Positions 44,596 through 52,886 of a stretch of DNA of 64,000 nucleotides are shown here, piece by piece. Location: the NCBI GenBank assembly GCA_014584345.1, contig JACTNB010000023.1, forward strand, positions 17,347-81,346. Direction: 5' to 3'. Below the pieces are notes generated by a model. The model worked only from the letters and a program-made list of their open reading frames with translations, was not told the DNA's origin and ran no database searches. This DNA is from Planctomycetota bacterium (GTDB lineage: Bacteria; Planctomycetota; Planctomycetia; Planctomycetales; Planctomycetaceae). The number at the start of each line of letters is the position of its first letter. Within the stretch, counting starts at the first letter, position 1. The position numbers and the translations under genes were made by a program.

Positions 44596-44652
44596 CCGGT
44601 CAGCCTCATTCGACACCGATCAATTCCCCGTCAACCCCGTCGGCTGACCCGG
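44596..44652. terminator. Inverted repeat between convergent genes
   Basis: CCGGTCAGCC (44596-44605) and GGCTGACCCGG (44642-44652) pair with one bulged base around a 36-nt loop, in the 64-nt gap between two convergent genes. No T-tract is present, so it is at best a weak bidirectional terminator or mRNA-end structure. Confidence 0.3.
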
Positions 44653-44655
44653 CGC

Positions 44656-46941
44656 TTAACGTTGTAGTCGCTTTGCTTCCTCCAATGAAATCGCACCGTC
44701 CTGGTTGGTGTCGAGGCGCAGCAGGTTGTCTCGTTGGGCTGTCGGGATTTCGTCGCCAATCAGCTTGCCGTCGTTGTTGCGGTCGAGTCGCTTGAAGATG
44801 GCTTCAAGGTCGAAGCCGGGTCGACCGTTGCCTTGGTTCCCGAGGTTTCGGCCCAATCCGCGTCGGCCCGCGTAGAGCGATGTGGATTCGCCCGGTTTCA
44901 CTCCGGGAACGTAGTACTCGACATACCCCAAGTGCATTTCGTCGAACGTCTGGGCTCCCCAGCGGACGGTCTTTGTCGGATCGGGGTTGGCGGGGTTCTT
45001 GTCGCTGTTGTCGAACCAGGCGGTGAAGCGGAGCGTGTCGCCCGCATTAAGTGTCAGCGGCTCGAAGTAGCGATACAGCAACTGCCAGTTGAAATCGTAA
45101 CGGGGAATGTCGAGCAGCGTGGTCGTCTGGCCGTCGGAGCGGGTGACTTCGTACTTGCACGCCTTGCCGCGCACATGCAGGTGCGGGAGGAAGCCCATGA
45201 TGGTCGCGTCCATCGGCAGTCGCAGGGTGGCTTCCTCACGGTGATTGTCCGCTCCGGGCGGAATGCTGATGCGTGCGTTGACGATCCCCGCGACACGGAC
45301 TTCGTGCTTTGGTGGCTCTTTGGCCCAGATCAGACCGATGCGGGTCTGGTCGGTCGTCGCAGTGCCGTTGGGCGTATAGTGCATCTGGAATTTCAGCTTC
45401 GCGCCCTTGGGAATTCGCTTGGCGAAGCCTGCGGGATAGACCAGTGTGCTGTTGCCGGGCACGTAGATTCCCCAAAACCCGCCCCGCTCGGCAGCAGCAT
45501 CGTCGACGGGTTCTTCATTCTCGGCGTCATCCCCCTGGACGAACACCAGCACGTGATGGACAACGCCCCGGTCGCCTGGCTGCACTTCGATGGCCTGCAC
45601 CCATTTGTCTTCGGCGAGGTTCGTCTCAACGATGATGTTCTGGTAAGGCATCACGCCGGTGGCCTTGATCGGAACGGGCTTCGGGAACTGAAACACAGCG
45701 TCCGGCTCGCCAATCAGCCAGCCTTCAACAAACATCCGCGGCTGAGGAGCGTCGCGAAGGTCTCCTTCCGGTTTGCCGCCAGCGATCCAGGCGAGCAAGT
45801 CTTGCTTCTCGGCCTCGGCCAGAGAACGGTCGTTCGCCCAAGGAGTATGGACCGCCTGCGTCTCGGCGTCCGGTTTCGGCTCGACTGCGAACCACGGAGG
45901 CATGATCCCGCGTTCGACCACCTGTTTCACCATGCCCGCGTGGGCGACGAGATCGTCGTAGGTATCGAGTGCGAACGGAGCAACGCCCCCTTCGCGATGA
46001 CATTCGATGCAGTGCTGCTGGACGATTCGTGAGATGCGGTTGTGATAGGTCACGTTCGTTGCCGACGCGGACTTTGCGGGCTTCTCCAGCGTACATCCGG
46101 GAGCTTCTGTCGCAGCGACGAGCGGCTGCTTGCCTGCTTTGATCGCTACGAGTGCATCGGCGAGATAGCGGTAGCGGGGTACCTCGATCGAGTAGCCAAA
46201 CCCGTATTGATCGTCGATCGCGCCGTGGTAGACGATTGTCCGTGACGCATCGAGCACGATTACGTCCGTCGTGGTGAGTGCGCCGAGGCTGCTGGCCAGT
46301 TGGCCGTCCTGGTCATGCACATAGATCGCTTTGCCGTCGAACTGGTCCGCTGCCGTCTGCATTTCGGCAGCCTTGTCTGTCGCCAGCGGATTGACCAGCA
46401 CCCAGCCGATGCCGTCGCCGGACGTCTTGACCAGTTCGACCAGCGTCGGCAGGTACTTCTTGCTCAAGGGGCAACTGGTGCTGGTCATCGCGAGGACGAC
46501 GATACGATCCTTCGCAACTTCGCTGAGCTTGTGCGTCGTGCCTGCAAGGTCGGAAAACGTGACATCGGGAACGAGACGGCCGATACCATGATCGCCGGGA
46601 CGAACCGGCAGAGGCCCTTGCCGCACGGGAGCTTCCATTGGAGTTGGCCCCGTCGGTGCAGGCGTGGCCGGCGCGGGCTTCAACACATCGTTGAACGCCC
46701 CGCGCAGCAGTGCCTTGACCGCTTCCGGCTTGGTAATCTCGCCGTTACCGTCGAGGTCCAACCGCTTGAAGAACTCGGCGGCGGGCAATTCGTCGGGCGT
46801 GATCTTGCCGTCCTGGTTGCGGTCGAGTTGATCAAATCGCTTCTCAACAGCATTTTGTGCCCACACACGACGGGCGAGCGGCAAGGCACAGACGACAACC
46901 GCAAGCACGATGATGACGATTGTGACATTATGGCGTTTCAT
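44656..46941 (-). CDS. EF-hand / thioredoxin-like / cytochrome / copper-monooxygenase-like exported protein
   Basis: About 761 residues from ATG 46939-46941 (AGGA ten bases upstream; ATG 46950 is an alternative). A membrane/signal segment leads to two EF-hand loops (DRNQDGKITPDE, DLDGNGEITKPE). Then come a peroxiredoxin/Sco-like domain (about 115-260; TSTSCPLSKKYLP), a heme-c site CIECH (about 320), and a type II copper ascorbate-dependent-monooxygenase-like C-terminal domain with copper-ligand His in GVVHHVLVFVQG, KFQMHYTPNG and LPHLHVRGKACKYEV. The last ~50 residues hold two more EF-hands (DRNNDGKLIGDE, DTNQDGAISLEE). It is the last gene of the 12-gene operon. The oxidase reaction is inferred from family. 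Confidence 0.85.
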   Translation of the reverse strand: MKRHNVTIVIIVLAVVVCALPLARRVWAQNAVEKRFDQLDRNQDGKITPDELPAAEFFKRLDLDGNGEITKPEAVKALLRGAFNDVLKPAPATPAPTGPTPMEAPVRQGPLPVRPGDHGIGRLVPDVTFSDLAGTTHKLSEVAKDRIVVLAMTSTSCPLSKKYLPTLVELVKTSGDGIGWVLVNPLATDKAAEMQTAADQFDGKAIYVHDQDGQLASSLGALTTTDVIVLDASRTIVYHGAIDDQYGFGYSIEVPRYRYLADALVAIKAGKQPLVAATEAPGCTLEKPAKSASATNVTYHNRISRIVQQHCIECHREGGVAPFALDTYDDLVAHAGMVKQVVERGIMPPWFAVEPKPDAETQAVHTPWANDRSLAEAEKQDLLAWIAGGKPEGDLRDAPQPRMFVEGWLIGEPDAVFQFPKPVPIKATGVMPYQNIIVETNLAEDKWVQAIEVQPGDRGVVHHVLVFVQGDDAENEEPVDDAAAERGGFWGIYVPGNSTLVYPAGFAKRIPKGAKLKFQMHYTPNGTATTDQTRIGLIWAKEPPKHEVRVAGIVNARISIPPGADNHREEATLRLPMDATIMGFLPHLHVRGKACKYEVTRSDGQTTTLLDIPRYDFNWQLLYRYFEPLTLNAGDTLRFTAWFDNSDKNPANPDPTKTVRWGAQTFDEMHLGYVEYYVPGVKPGESTSLYAGRRGLGRNLGNQGNGRPGFDLEAIFKRLDRNNDGKLIGDEIPTAQRDNLLRLDTNQDGAISLEEAKRLQR

Positions 46942-46965
46942 AATCTGCATTTCCTGTTCTTTGCT

Positions 46966-47605
46966 CTACTTCGAACCTGTTGCTTCGAGTCCTTCAGGCA
47001 ATGAATCGATTCGATGCAGTTCAACAATTTCGCTGACATACCAGGGCTTGCCAGTGCTCTTCTTGAATCCGACGCAACGAGCGGGATACCAGATATTGTC
47101 CTGCTGTTTCCATTCGCTGAAGCGGTGGATGTCGCTCCGCCAGTCGATTCGCATGAGTCGCGAGGTTTCCTTGTCGAAATAGACATCCATCGCCGGGGTA
47201 ATCGATTGGCTGAGCCGCAGTCCAGCCAGGGTTTTTCCATCGTCTTCAATGTCCGCAATCGCTTCGATTTTGGTTTCCGAGTCGGTGAGAGCTTCGAGTG
47301 TCCACGCCCAAACCAGTTTCGTTGCTGGTTCATCCTTCTTCTTTTTTCCAGGCTCCCTTTCCGCTGCGATACCACCAGTCCTCGTGTCCATCGAACACCG
47401 ACTCACGCGGATTTCCAGGCTTCTCCAGGTCCTTACTCACATTGAGCCGTTCTTGAATGGTGAAGCGGTGCAACAGGTTGTCCTGGCCACCAGCGGCGTT
47501 GACTGCCTGTTCGATCAGAGGGATGGTATTCTGTGCGGCTGCCACGGCACTGAGCGAAAATACGACAACGGCAGTTACAATCTGTCGATACATGAAAGTT
47601 CTCAT
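46966..47605 (-). pseudogene. LolA-like exported protein interrupted by a homopolymer frameshift
   Basis: Frame one (47605 down to about 47345) gives the signal peptide MRTFMYRQIVTAVVVFSLSAVAAAQ, then IPLIEQAVNAAGGQDNLLHRF and DGHEDWWYRSGKGAWKK before a stop at 47330. Frame two carries on KKDEPATKLVWAWTLEAL through GLRLSQSITPAMDVYFDKETSRLMRIDWRSD to a stop at 46966. Removing one A from the A6 run at 47342-47347 joins them into about 212 residues. The whole reads as a LolA/LolB-like beta-half-barrel that could bind lipid or report on it. It lies 15-24 nt before the monooxygenase-like gene. True decay, slippage and sequencing error cannot be separated here. Confidence 0.65.
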
Positions 47606-47705
47606 CGTTGAAATAAAACCCTGCTGTCAGTGTGAATGTGTTACTTTAGTTTCCATTGTACAAAGACGTTGGTCATAGAAGCAGTGATCGCACGCTCCAG
47701 ATCCC

Positions 47706-49127
47706 TCATCGCCTGGATCTCCCCAACGCCTTCAATTCGTCTTGTGTCACGAAGCCGTCTTGATCCTCGTCCAGCCGATCAAACACCGCAGTCGGCAATT
47801 CGTCGCGACTCAGTTTGCCATCGCCGTTTCTGTCTCGATCTTGAAACGCTCGGTTCGCCCGAGACTCGCCAAATCCACCGCTTGCAATACCCGCCGCTTC
47901 GTTGACCAGTGACCGAAATGTGCCATACGTCGGGGCTTTGTAATTCTGAGTCTGAACCATGAAGATGGCGAACAGTTTGTGCTTGCGATCAATCCAGAAC
48001 TGCGTCCCGTTCGCTCCACCCCAGGAGTAGCCACCTTCGCCATCAACGGCTCCACCGAGACCGTACTTCAGGCCCAAGGACGCGGGAAGATGATTCTGAA
48101 ACATCAGGTCGACGGTCTCGGGCTTGAGGACACGCACACCGTTTAACTCGCCCCGGTTCATGAGCATCAGGCAGAAGCGCTCGTAGTCCTCGGCCGTGCT
48201 GAGCAGGCCGCCCCCTCCCATGAACAGCTTCGTTGGACGAGTCGGCGAGAATCGCTCGAAGGCAGGTTTGAGTTCGCCGGAGGGAAGTTGTCGATAAAGC
48301 TGAGCGAGACGATCCGCTTTCGACTCCGGAACCCAGAAGTCGGTGTCGGTCATGCCGAGTGGCTGGAAGACCCGCTCGCGCAGGAAGACATCCAGCGGCT
48401 GGCCGGAAACGGCTTCGATGTAGCGGCCTAGCACATCAATACTGGTCCCGTACTGATACTTTTCCCCCGGATGAAAGAGCAGAGTCTGGCTCGCCAAAGC
48501 CCGTGAGTATGCCTCCAGCGTGGTGTTCTCGTCGCGGGGCGGCATGCCAGAGAAAGCGGGCTTACCAGGAAGCTGATAATACAGCCCGCTGCTGTGGGTC
48601 ATCAGCATTCGCGGCGTGATGGAATTCCGCGCGGGGACAAGTTGGTCCCCCTCGCTGACTTTGGGTTCCTTCCATTCCGGCAAGTGTTTCGAGATCGGAT
48701 CGTCGAGAGCAAACTTGCCGTCGTCGAACAAAGCCAGCGCGGCCACAGTGATCACGGGTTTACTCATACTCTTTAGTCGAAAGATCGCGTCCCTGAGCAG
48801 CGGCTGCTGCGCCTCGATGTCCTGCCAGCCGAACGCCTCGAAGTAACCGCGCTGGCCGTTGTGATGGATCAGGCCGATGACACCGGAGACTTCGTGGTTC
48901 TGGACTGCCCGTTCCAACGCGACGTCGAGCTTCGCCAATACGTCGGGATTCAAACTAGCCCTTGTGGTAACGTCACCATTCCTGTCAACACGGTTTATGC
49001 GGGAGACTGCAGGCTCTTGTGCAATCGATGACGAGACGAAGCCGAGCGCGAAGCCGAATAAAACGGTGAACTTCACGCCGAAACTTGAGCGATGAACCAT
49101 ATGCGCTGACCCGATCCCGGCTTTCAT
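47706..49127 (-). CDS. Exported class-C beta-lactamase-like serine hydrolase with C-terminal EF-hands
   Basis: 473 residues from ATG 49125-49127 (GGAG site; 4-bp overlap with the gene before). After a signal peptide, residues about 50-400 are the beta-lactamase/esterase-VIII fold with catalytic SxxK in IFRLKSMSKPVI, the Tyr region YQYGTSIDVLGRYIEAVSGQPLD and WGGANGTQFW in place of KTG. The C-terminal 50 residues hold two EF-hand loops (DRNGDGKLSRDE, DEDQDGFVTQDE). By family it is an esterase, transesterase or peptidase on small acyl compounds rather than a resistance enzyme. It is a clear paralogue of the protein at 50,470-51,909. Confidence 0.9.
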   Translation of the reverse strand: MKAGIGSAHMVHRSSFGVKFTVLFGFALGFVSSSIAQEPAVSRINRVDRNGDVTTRASLNPDVLAKLDVALERAVQNHEVSGVIGLIHHNGQRGYFEAFGWQDIEAQQPLLRDAIFRLKSMSKPVITVAALALFDDGKFALDDPISKHLPEWKEPKVSEGDQLVPARNSITPRMLMTHSSGLYYQLPGKPAFSGMPPRDENTTLEAYSRALASQTLLFHPGEKYQYGTSIDVLGRYIEAVSGQPLDVFLRERVFQPLGMTDTDFWVPESKADRLAQLYRQLPSGELKPAFERFSPTRPTKLFMGGGGLLSTAEDYERFCLMLMNRGELNGVRVLKPETVDLMFQNHLPASLGLKYGLGGAVDGEGGYSWGGANGTQFWIDRKHKLFAIFMVQTQNYKAPTYGTFRSLVNEAAGIASGGFGESRANRAFQDRDRNGDGKLSRDELPTAVFDRLDEDQDGFVTQDELKALGRSRR

Positions 49128-50473
49128 CTCTCCATCTCCTTGATGCAATAGATCCGAGCAGCAGTTCGGATGAGAAGGGTGTCTTGTGCCATTGCTGGAG
49201 TCGCCATTCCCATATCGTCAACGTCGAGCGGATTGGTACGGAGCAATTCAAATTGATCACTGTCCCGCAGAACGAAAGTGACGCCGTCCTCGTTGAGGCA
49301 GAATATCTTCCCGTCGCTCGCCCAGGGAGACGAGGTAAAGGCACGTCCGCCGGGCAGGCGTTGGCGGCTGTAGAGTTCTTCGCCAGTCGTTGCTCGGTAA
49401 CAAGCAATCAATCCGCGATCATACAGAACAAACAGCCGGTTTTTTGATACGAGCGTCGTGGGGTTATAGGGTCCGGCATCAGGTAGCATCCATGCGATGA
49501 ACTCGTTTGATGTCGCATCATCTTTAAGTGAGATATCACCAGCGGCGCCCGGCTTGATCGCATAGATGGGCCGGTCCTGATCACCGACGTAACCTGAGCT
49601 GAGATACAGGAGCCCATTCGCGGCGTATGGTGTCGCGATCGTGATACTCGACATCCCTTTGAGCGACCAAAGCAATTTGCCCTCCAGGTTATAGGATCGC
49701 ACCGCGCCGCTCCCGGGGGTCACAATTTCTGTCCGCAGTTCATTCTGCCAGACATATGGCGTTGCCCAGTTACTCTTCTCGTCGCGGAGTGTCTTCCAGA
49801 CTTCCTTCCCAGTTTCCGCATCGAGAGCCAACAGGAACGACTGCTCTTCGTTATCGTAGCAGTAATAAATGCTTCCTTCATGCAACACGGGAGACGCCGC
49901 AGTGCCCCATCCCAACCGGGTCGGAAGCGGCGCAAGCTCGCACTGCCACAGTTCGTTGCCTGCGAAGTCAAAGCAATAGATACCCACGTTGCCAAAGCAG
50001 CAATAAACGCGTTCTCCGTCGGTGACCGGAGTTTCCGAGGCAAAACTACTCTTGATGTGTACGGAAGAAAGAGGTTTGCCTTCGCGAACAAGGCGTTCCC
50101 ATCGTGTCTCCCCGGTTTTGAGATTCAGACAGATCACCTTCCATTGATGGACGGCGTCGGGAGGCAAGGGACGATTGCCTCCAAAGTAAAGTCCTTTTCT
50201 GGCCTCTTCGGATTCGCCGGTATTGACGACGGTTGTCAGAAAGACGTGATCGTTCCAGACAACAGGCGACGACCATCCACGACCAGGAATGTCCTTCTTC
50301 CAGGCAATATTGTCATTCGCAGACCAGTGTTCGGGAATTTGAAAGTCTTCGGCAACGCCGCGAGAACCGGGGCCGCGAAACTGAGGCCAATTGATCTGAG
50401 CAACGACCGGAGTGGCCATAAGGCAAAACGCCAGATTCACTGAAGCCATTGTGATGAGGCATATAGTTTTCAT
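49124..50473 (-). CDS. Exported PQQ-type beta-propeller protein
   Basis: 449 residues from ATG 50471-50473 with a TTTGGAGG ribosome site, chosen over TTG 50485. It overlaps the preceding and following genes by 4 bp each. The signal peptide is MKTICLITMASVNLAFCLMATPVVAQ. The entry INWPQFRGPGSRGVAEDFQIPEHWSANDNIAWKKDIPGRGWSSPVVW and blade repeats such as YCFDFAGNELWQCE, LLALDAETGKEVWK and SYNLEGKLLWSLKG define an eight-bladed quinoprotein-like propeller. It has no EF-hand. It sits between two beta-lactamase-like paralogues, so the three may act as a set. Confidence 0.88.
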   Translation of the reverse strand: MKTICLITMASVNLAFCLMATPVVAQINWPQFRGPGSRGVAEDFQIPEHWSANDNIAWKKDIPGRGWSSPVVWNDHVFLTTVVNTGESEEARKGLYFGGNRPLPPDAVHQWKVICLNLKTGETRWERLVREGKPLSSVHIKSSFASETPVTDGERVYCCFGNVGIYCFDFAGNELWQCELAPLPTRLGWGTAASPVLHEGSIYYCYDNEEQSFLLALDAETGKEVWKTLRDEKSNWATPYVWQNELRTEIVTPGSGAVRSYNLEGKLLWSLKGMSSITIATPYAANGLLYLSSGYVGDQDRPIYAIKPGAAGDISLKDDATSNEFIAWMLPDAGPYNPTTLVSKNRLFVLYDRGLIACYRATTGEELYSRQRLPGGRAFTSSPWASDGKIFCLNEDGVTFVLRDSDQFELLRTNPLDVDDMGMATPAMAQDTLLIRTAARIYCIKEMER

Positions 50474-51909
50474 TGACGCCTCCAAATAGATTTGAGTTCT
50501 TCTTCCGTGACAAACCCGTCCTTGTCCGCGTCGAGACGGGCAAAGAGGGCGGCCGGGAGTTCGTCGGGACTGAGTTTGCCGTCGCCGTTCTTATCGCGTT
50601 GCCTGAAGGCGTTGCCCGTGCCGCTGGCGTTCGGAGTGCCGCCCGCAAAGGATGCTCCAGCGGACGCGATTCCGGCGGCTTCATTGGCCAGCGCGAGAAA
50701 CGCAGGATAGGTCGGGGCCTTATAGTGCTGGGTCTGCACCATGAAGAGCATGAACAAGTTGTTCTTGCGGTCGATGACGAACTGCGTGCCGTCCGCGCCA
50801 CCCCAGCCGTAGCTGCCCGCGCCGTTCACGATGCCGCCGAGTCCGTATTTCATCGTGGGATGCTTCAGGTGGTTCTCGAAGATGAGGTCGACCGTTTCCG
50901 GTTTCAACACGCGTACGCCGTCGAGTTCGCCCCGGTTGAGAATCATGCGGCAAAACCGCTCGTAGTCGCCGATCGTGCCGAACAAGCCATGTCCACCGAG
51001 GAACAGCGTCGGTTTCGTGGTGACGCGGCTGAGGTCGTTACCCGGCACGAGCACGCCCGGTTTCGGTTGACCGTAAATCTGGCAGAGCCGGCTAACCTTC
51101 GTGGCCGGGACGTAGAAGTCGGTGTCCGGCATCTTGAGCGGGCGGAACAGGCGTTCCCTGAGAATCGCGTCCAGCGGCTGGCCGGTGATCGCTTCGAGGT
51201 AACGCCCAACGATGTCCAGCCCCATGCCGTAATTGTAGCTGGTGCCCGGCTGGAACATGAGCGGCTCTTTCGCGACCGCTTCCGAGAACTCCTTGAGCGT
51301 AGTCCCCGGCTTGGTCATCGCCTGATAGGCCATCGCTGCCGCCTGCTGGCCACTGCCGTAAGCGAGTCCGCTGGAGTGACTCATCAGCATCCGGGGCGTG
51401 ATCGCGAACTTTGCCGGGACGATCTTGTCGCCGTCTTTAACCGTCGGACTGGCCCATTCGGGACAGTGCTTCGAGATAGGATCATCGAGACCGAACTTGC
51501 CCTCGTCGTAAAGTATGAGTACCGCCAGCGCGATGATGGGCTTGGTCATGCTCATCAAGCGAAAGATCGCGTCGTCGGTCATCGGTCGGTTCTGCTCGAT
51601 GTCCGCCATGCCAAACGTCTCGAAGTAGCCGCGTTCGCCGTTCTTGTGAATGATGGCCGAGATCCCCGCCACGTTCCTCGCCGCGACGTGCCGCTGCATT
51701 TCAATGTCGATTTGTGCCAGCAGTTCCGGCTTCAACCCGACCATAGTCGCTTCTGAGTCGTGCGGACGCGGCTTGAAGTTCTCCGCCGGAGGGAGTGGCG
51801 CACCTTCCGAAACCCTCAGGCCCTTCCACTGTGCAGCCTTGCCAGCAGATTGAGCGAATGCGTGAGTCGCGAGCGTCAAGAGCAGAAGAAGTGAAAACAG
51901 GGTCTTCAT
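50470..51909 (-). CDS. Exported class-C beta-lactamase-like serine hydrolase with C-terminal EF-hands
   Basis: 479 residues with signal peptide MKTLFSLLLLLTLATHAFAQ. SxxK is in IFRLMSMTKPIIAL. The Tyr region is YNYGMGLDIVGRYLEAITGQPLDAIL, with WGGADGTQFV near the third motif. Two EF-hands end the protein (DKNGDGKLSPDE, DADKDGFVTEEE). It aligns along its whole length with the product of 47,706-49,127, so one arose by duplication. The gene starts two bases after the stop of the PD40 gene and overlaps the PQQ gene. Confidence 0.91.
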   Translation of the reverse strand: MKTLFSLLLLLTLATHAFAQSAGKAAQWKGLRVSEGAPLPPAENFKPRPHDSEATMVGLKPELLAQIDIEMQRHVAARNVAGISAIIHKNGERGYFETFGMADIEQNRPMTDDAIFRLMSMTKPIIALAVLILYDEGKFGLDDPISKHCPEWASPTVKDGDKIVPAKFAITPRMLMSHSSGLAYGSGQQAAAMAYQAMTKPGTTLKEFSEAVAKEPLMFQPGTSYNYGMGLDIVGRYLEAITGQPLDAILRERLFRPLKMPDTDFYVPATKVSRLCQIYGQPKPGVLVPGNDLSRVTTKPTLFLGGHGLFGTIGDYERFCRMILNRGELDGVRVLKPETVDLIFENHLKHPTMKYGLGGIVNGAGSYGWGGADGTQFVIDRKNNLFMLFMVQTQHYKAPTYPAFLALANEAAGIASAGASFAGGTPNASGTGNAFRQRDKNGDGKLSPDELPAALFARLDADKDGFVTEEELKSIWRRQ

Positions 51910-51911
51910 GG

Positions 51912-52886
51912 CTAGTTCGGTGTCGCCTCTCCATGCGGATAACGGTAATCGGCGTTGTCGTCGGTCGAGACCTGTTTCGTCGAGCCGTCTGACAACGTAT
52001 ACAGGAACAGTTTACCGCCGGCGTGATAGACGATGGCGCTGCCGTCCCTGGTCCAGCGCGGATAGTCGAACCACACTTTCTTGCGCTCGGCATTGGCGAA
52101 GGGTTGAGCGTTGGTAATGGTGCGCGACACCACATCGAAGTCAGCGAAGTAGAGGGTGCGACCTGGCATCTCGTTCTTTTTGCCGGGCTGGTAGTCGAAG
52201 CAGATCTTCGTCTCGTCGGGAGAGATGCTCACGCGGTCAAGGCTGCCGGTTTCTGCGAGTTCACAGGTGATGCGTTCGAAGGATGGCTGGCCGCCGGGGT
52301 TCGGCGTCATCAGGTAGTGACCGTAACCGAGCTTAGGAGGAATCGCGGAGACGAAGAGCCGCCCATCACTCACAGCGGAGTGGACCCAGGCGTGGTAGCT
52401 CGGATCGGTGAGGGTGATTTCCTCGCCCGACTGGCCGCCGATCCTGCTGGCCATGATATGATAGCCGCCTTTCTCACCATTCTTGCGATTCCAGACAGGA
52501 GTGTTCTTACCGTCGCGCGACCACGTGGGATTGAAATCGGTGTGCGTGCCATCGGAGAGTGGGTGAAAGCCGGTCCCATCGGCGTTGATGATGCAGAGCT
52601 GAGTGATCCAGTTGCTCACGACGGGATCGTTCTTGAGTCGGCGGAAGAAGACGAGGTGATCGCCGGTCTTCGACCACGACGGTTTGAAGTCCCAGTGGCC
52701 GGTCGTGATCGGTTTACCTTCCGTCTGGCCGAGCACGTTTACGTGGATTTCGCCGTCCTTGTAATACGACGAGCGGTGGCCGTCCTGGGCCGATGCCGAT
52801 GCGATCGCGAGGAATGCAAAGAGTCCCGACAAGGTCATTCGTGAAATGCCGGACGTGTGTGGTCTCATAACTGGTACTCCCTTCAT
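51912..52886 (-). CDS. Exported TolB-like PD40/WD40 beta-propeller protein
   Basis: 324 residues. ATG 52884-52886 overlaps the sulfatase stop by 4 bp; ATG 52868, with GGGAG ahead of it, is an alternative that would give a cleaner signal peptide. PD40-type repeats are visible as HWDFKPSWSKTGDHLVFFRR, HTDFNPTWSRDGKNTPVWNR, SLDRVSISPDETKICFDYQ and WFDYPRWTRDGSAIVYHAG. These propellers usually bind proteins or peptides in the periplasm. No enzyme motif and no EF-hand. Internal member of the 12-gene operon. Confidence 0.87.
   Translation of the reverse strand: MKGVPVMRPHTSGISRMTLSGLFAFLAIASASAQDGHRSSYYKDGEIHVNVLGQTEGKPITTGHWDFKPSWSKTGDHLVFFRRLKNDPVVSNWITQLCIINADGTGFHPLSDGTHTDFNPTWSRDGKNTPVWNRKNGEKGGYHIMASRIGGQSGEEITLTDPSYHAWVHSAVSDGRLFVSAIPPKLGYGHYLMTPNPGGQPSFERITCELAETGSLDRVSISPDETKICFDYQPGKKNEMPGRTLYFADFDVVSRTITNAQPFANAERKKVWFDYPRWTRDGSAIVYHAGGKLFLYTLSDGSTKQVSTDDNADYRYPHGEATPN

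Noticed and set aside
44734..46032. 432-codon plus-strand frame opposite the monooxygenase-like gene
   Set aside because: The minus strand carries EF-hands, heme and copper motifs, and this frame is an antisense shadow in GC-biased DNA.
50473..51756. 427-codon plus-strand frame opposite the beta-lactamase-like gene
   Set aside because: Antisense to a gene with SxxK and EF-hand motifs. It is R/E/V-rich with no domain.
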